Shown here: positions 62,725 to 64,000 of the stretch, in pieces
Numbering within the stretch: position 1 is the stretch's first letter
Layout: the number at the start of each line of letters is the position of its first letter
The notes under the pieces: model-generated
What the model was told of the DNA's origin: nothing
Databases searched by the model: none
The model's input: the letters and a program-made list of their open reading frames with translations, nothing else
Source of the DNA: an uncultured Dysgonomonas sp.
Lineage (GTDB): Bacteria > Bacteroidota > Bacteroidia > Bacteroidales > Dysgonomonadaceae
Direction of reading: 5' to 3'
Length of the DNA stretch: 64,000 bases
NCBI RefSeq assembly: GCF_900079725.1
Contig: NZ_LT599032.1
Span: 3,334,155-3,398,154 of the forward strand
Program-made: the position numbers and the translations under genes

Positions 62725-63696
62725 TCAGTCAGAGATCATTGCCTCTATATACTCTCTTTGGGTATTCAGGAATTCTGCCTGTAGAAGTTCGTTTGACTTT
62801 GTTATCAGAGTAGAATATTTCATTAACGATTCGAGCCATTTTTTCTGGATGGCGCAGGCTTCGTGATTGAATACCATTATCGGGTTTACTGTATATACCC
62901 AGAACTGTGAGCACACATTACCGTCGTATTCAAGATAGGAATAATTAGATTCGATATTTAGGGCTGATAGGTAAATAAGCATATTTACGCCAGCCTTGTT
63001 TGTCCCGGTTTGTAATATCTGCTCCAGTTCGTTTACTATTTGTCGCAACTCTTCCTGCATTGCTTTCAATTCCTCTTTATCTATCAGGTTTCTTCTATAA
63101 TAATATAACATTTCGTCTATTAAAGATGAAAATACATTCTTATCTATGATTAGAGTAATATTGTTCATCCTTAGGTAGTTATATGCGTATTTTTTGTAGT
63201 CTGCATTTAGTTGGGATGGGACTTCTAATTCCGAAAAGTAGAAATTGAGAGGCACATTATGTGTTTGGTGTATCCATTTGAAATACCTGAATTTTTTGAT
63301 ATATTCATAATTCGCTGTCAGAACGATAGATACTCTGTTATTTGCAATAATTACTTCAGAGGACTTTGCTTTTCGTATTTTTTCGTAAATGTTGTTGATA
63401 TTATTTATTATCTGGGAATATGATTCTGTAGCTTCAAGAGTCTTACTTACATTCAGATCAAAAAAAGCACGTTCTTTGCTATTTTGTCCTACTAATTCGT
63501 CGAGCGAAAGTCCAAGTTTGGCAGATATTATTGCAGCTTCTTCCAATGTGAGCGGTATATCCCCTCTCACTCTGCGATAGGCAGATTCTCTGCTTATATC
63601 CAGTATATCCATCAGGAATGGAACTGCTTTTTGATTTTCAGGCATATAGTCTTGTATAGCAGCGATTAGTTTGTCGCTCAGTAATATATTCTTCAT
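62725..63696 (-). CDS. HTH transcriptional regulator with large C-terminal domain
   Basis: A 323-residue protein from the ATG at 63696; the longer frame to 63801 has a poor N-terminus. Residues about 15-70 are an XRE-like HTH (VPFLMDILDISRESAYRRVRG then LTLEEAAIISAKLGLSLDELVG). The rest is helical with no metal or kinase motif, and may be a ligand or dimerisation domain. It is immediately upstream of the GH76-GH97 pair, which it could regulate, and divergent from the partial gene at the window end. Confidence 0.78.
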   Translation of the reverse strand: MKNILLSDKLIAAIQDYMPENQKAVPFLMDILDISRESAYRRVRGDIPLTLEEAAIISAKLGLSLDELVGQNSKERAFFDLNVSKTLEATESYSQIINNINNIYEKIRKAKSSEVIIANNRVSIVLTANYEYIKKFRYFKWIHQTHNVPLNFYFSELEVPSQLNADYKKYAYNYLRMNNITLIIDKNVFSSLIDEMLYYYRRNLIDKEELKAMQEELRQIVNELEQILQTGTNKAGVNMLIYLSALNIESNYSYLEYDGNVCSQFWVYTVNPIMVFNHEACAIQKKWLESLMKYSTLITKSNELLQAEFLNTQREYIEAMISD

Positions 63697-63910
63697 AATG
63701 TCTTCTTGTATGAGATAATAACCCCTTTTCGGATAAAATGTTTTGTGAGTCGTTGAAATAAATGGATCGATTAAAAACTCTATTATATATTGTATAAACA
63801 AAGATGTAGAAAATTCATGAATTTATTTATACTGAGAACCATTTGTTTTTCAAAAAAATCATGCATGAAGAGTAGATGAACACAGGGGATTTTCTATTGA
63901 GACTGTATTA

Positions 63911-63959
63911 AATCACTACATCTAGTGATTGTTGGAAATAAAGAGAATATATTACTTTG
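63911..63959 (+). promoter_or_regulatory. Palindrome and promoter upstream of the last gene
   Basis: AATCACTA (63911-63918) and TAGTGATT (63923-63930) form a perfect 8-bp palindrome. It is directly followed by TTG (63932-63934), an 18-nt spacer and TACTTTG (63953-63959), a one-base-short version of the -7 element. It could be an activator site. Confidence 0.4.
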
Positions 63960-63981
63960 TGCATTCCAATAAATATAATTT

Positions 63982-64000
63982 ATGAGACAATATTCCTATA
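63982..64000 (+). CDS. Start of an unidentified gene (cut by window end)
   Basis: ATG at 63982 begins MRQYSY and then the window ends. The promoter-like sequence upstream supports a real start. Nothing can be said about the product. Confidence 0.3.

Overview
The window looks like a chromosome segment of a Bacteroidales bacterium. The gene set points towards the Dysgonomonas/Parabacteroides side of the order, but that placement is an inference. The reasons are SusC/SusD pairs, GH97 and GH76 glycosidases, a trp operon that begins with trpB, Bacteroides-type mobilization genes (BtgA/BtgB-like), DUF3876, no Shine-Dalgarno-like spacing, and many promoters with the Bacteroidetes -7 consensus TAnnTTTG. 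I saw no rRNA, tRNA or CRISPR array.

Layout. 1-1400: 5' part of trpB (minus strand) with a complete attenuator, including a 19-residue leader peptide with three tandem Trp codons. 1400-20600: mostly housekeeping genes (metallophosphoesterase, polysaccharide deacetylase, a large DUF2723 membrane protein, thioesterase, DUF721, recF, a NatAB-like ABC exporter, dnaG, pyrG, yidC, a GT14-like glycosyltransferase, folK). These are broken up by repeat-rich intergenic stretches at 9.5-9.9 kb and 12.5-13.0 kb. 21-28.9 kb: accessory genes, namely two secreted unknowns, an orphan terminase-small-subunit-like gene, an AT-rich 610-residue protein with a PD-(D/E)XK-like motif, a HelD-type helicase, a nucleotidyltransferase-fold protein, and a PAS-LuxR regulator that shares a 16-bp palindrome with the nucleotidyltransferase promoter.

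29.0-34.5 kb: a mobilizable element with a frameshifted RteC-like gene, three small excisionase-type helix-turn-helix genes, a hairpin cluster that may be oriT, btgA/btgB-like mobilization genes, DUF3876 and a tyrosine integrase. mnmE follows at 35.4-36.8 kb, with a second integrase island directly downstream. That island holds a protein with four tandem helix-turn-helix units, whose upstream region carries four GCAAC boxes in helical register, then an integrase, a RhuM-Doc/Fic fusion, an AlkZ-like winged-helix protein and small unknowns.

42.1-44.9 kb holds the most interesting locus. Two paralogous exported TonB-C-like proteins overlap each other and a radical SAM/SPASM gene. All five cysteines in the predicted mature parts of the two exported proteins are followed by tyrosine, which suggests a post-translationally modified TonB-like system. 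The rest, 45-64 kb, is a SusC/SusD/lipoprotein locus with a (CT)31 microsatellite and a strong hairpin upstream, a secreted alpha/beta hydrolase, a porin, a SanA-like protein, a nucleoside phosphorylase, a TIM-barrel isomerase-like protein, rlmH, tetR-fabG, a repeat-rich spacer, GH97 and GH76 glycosidases, and a helix-turn-helix regulator. A dispersed intergenic repeat family links the spacers at 9.6, 35.2 and 58.7-59.0 kb.
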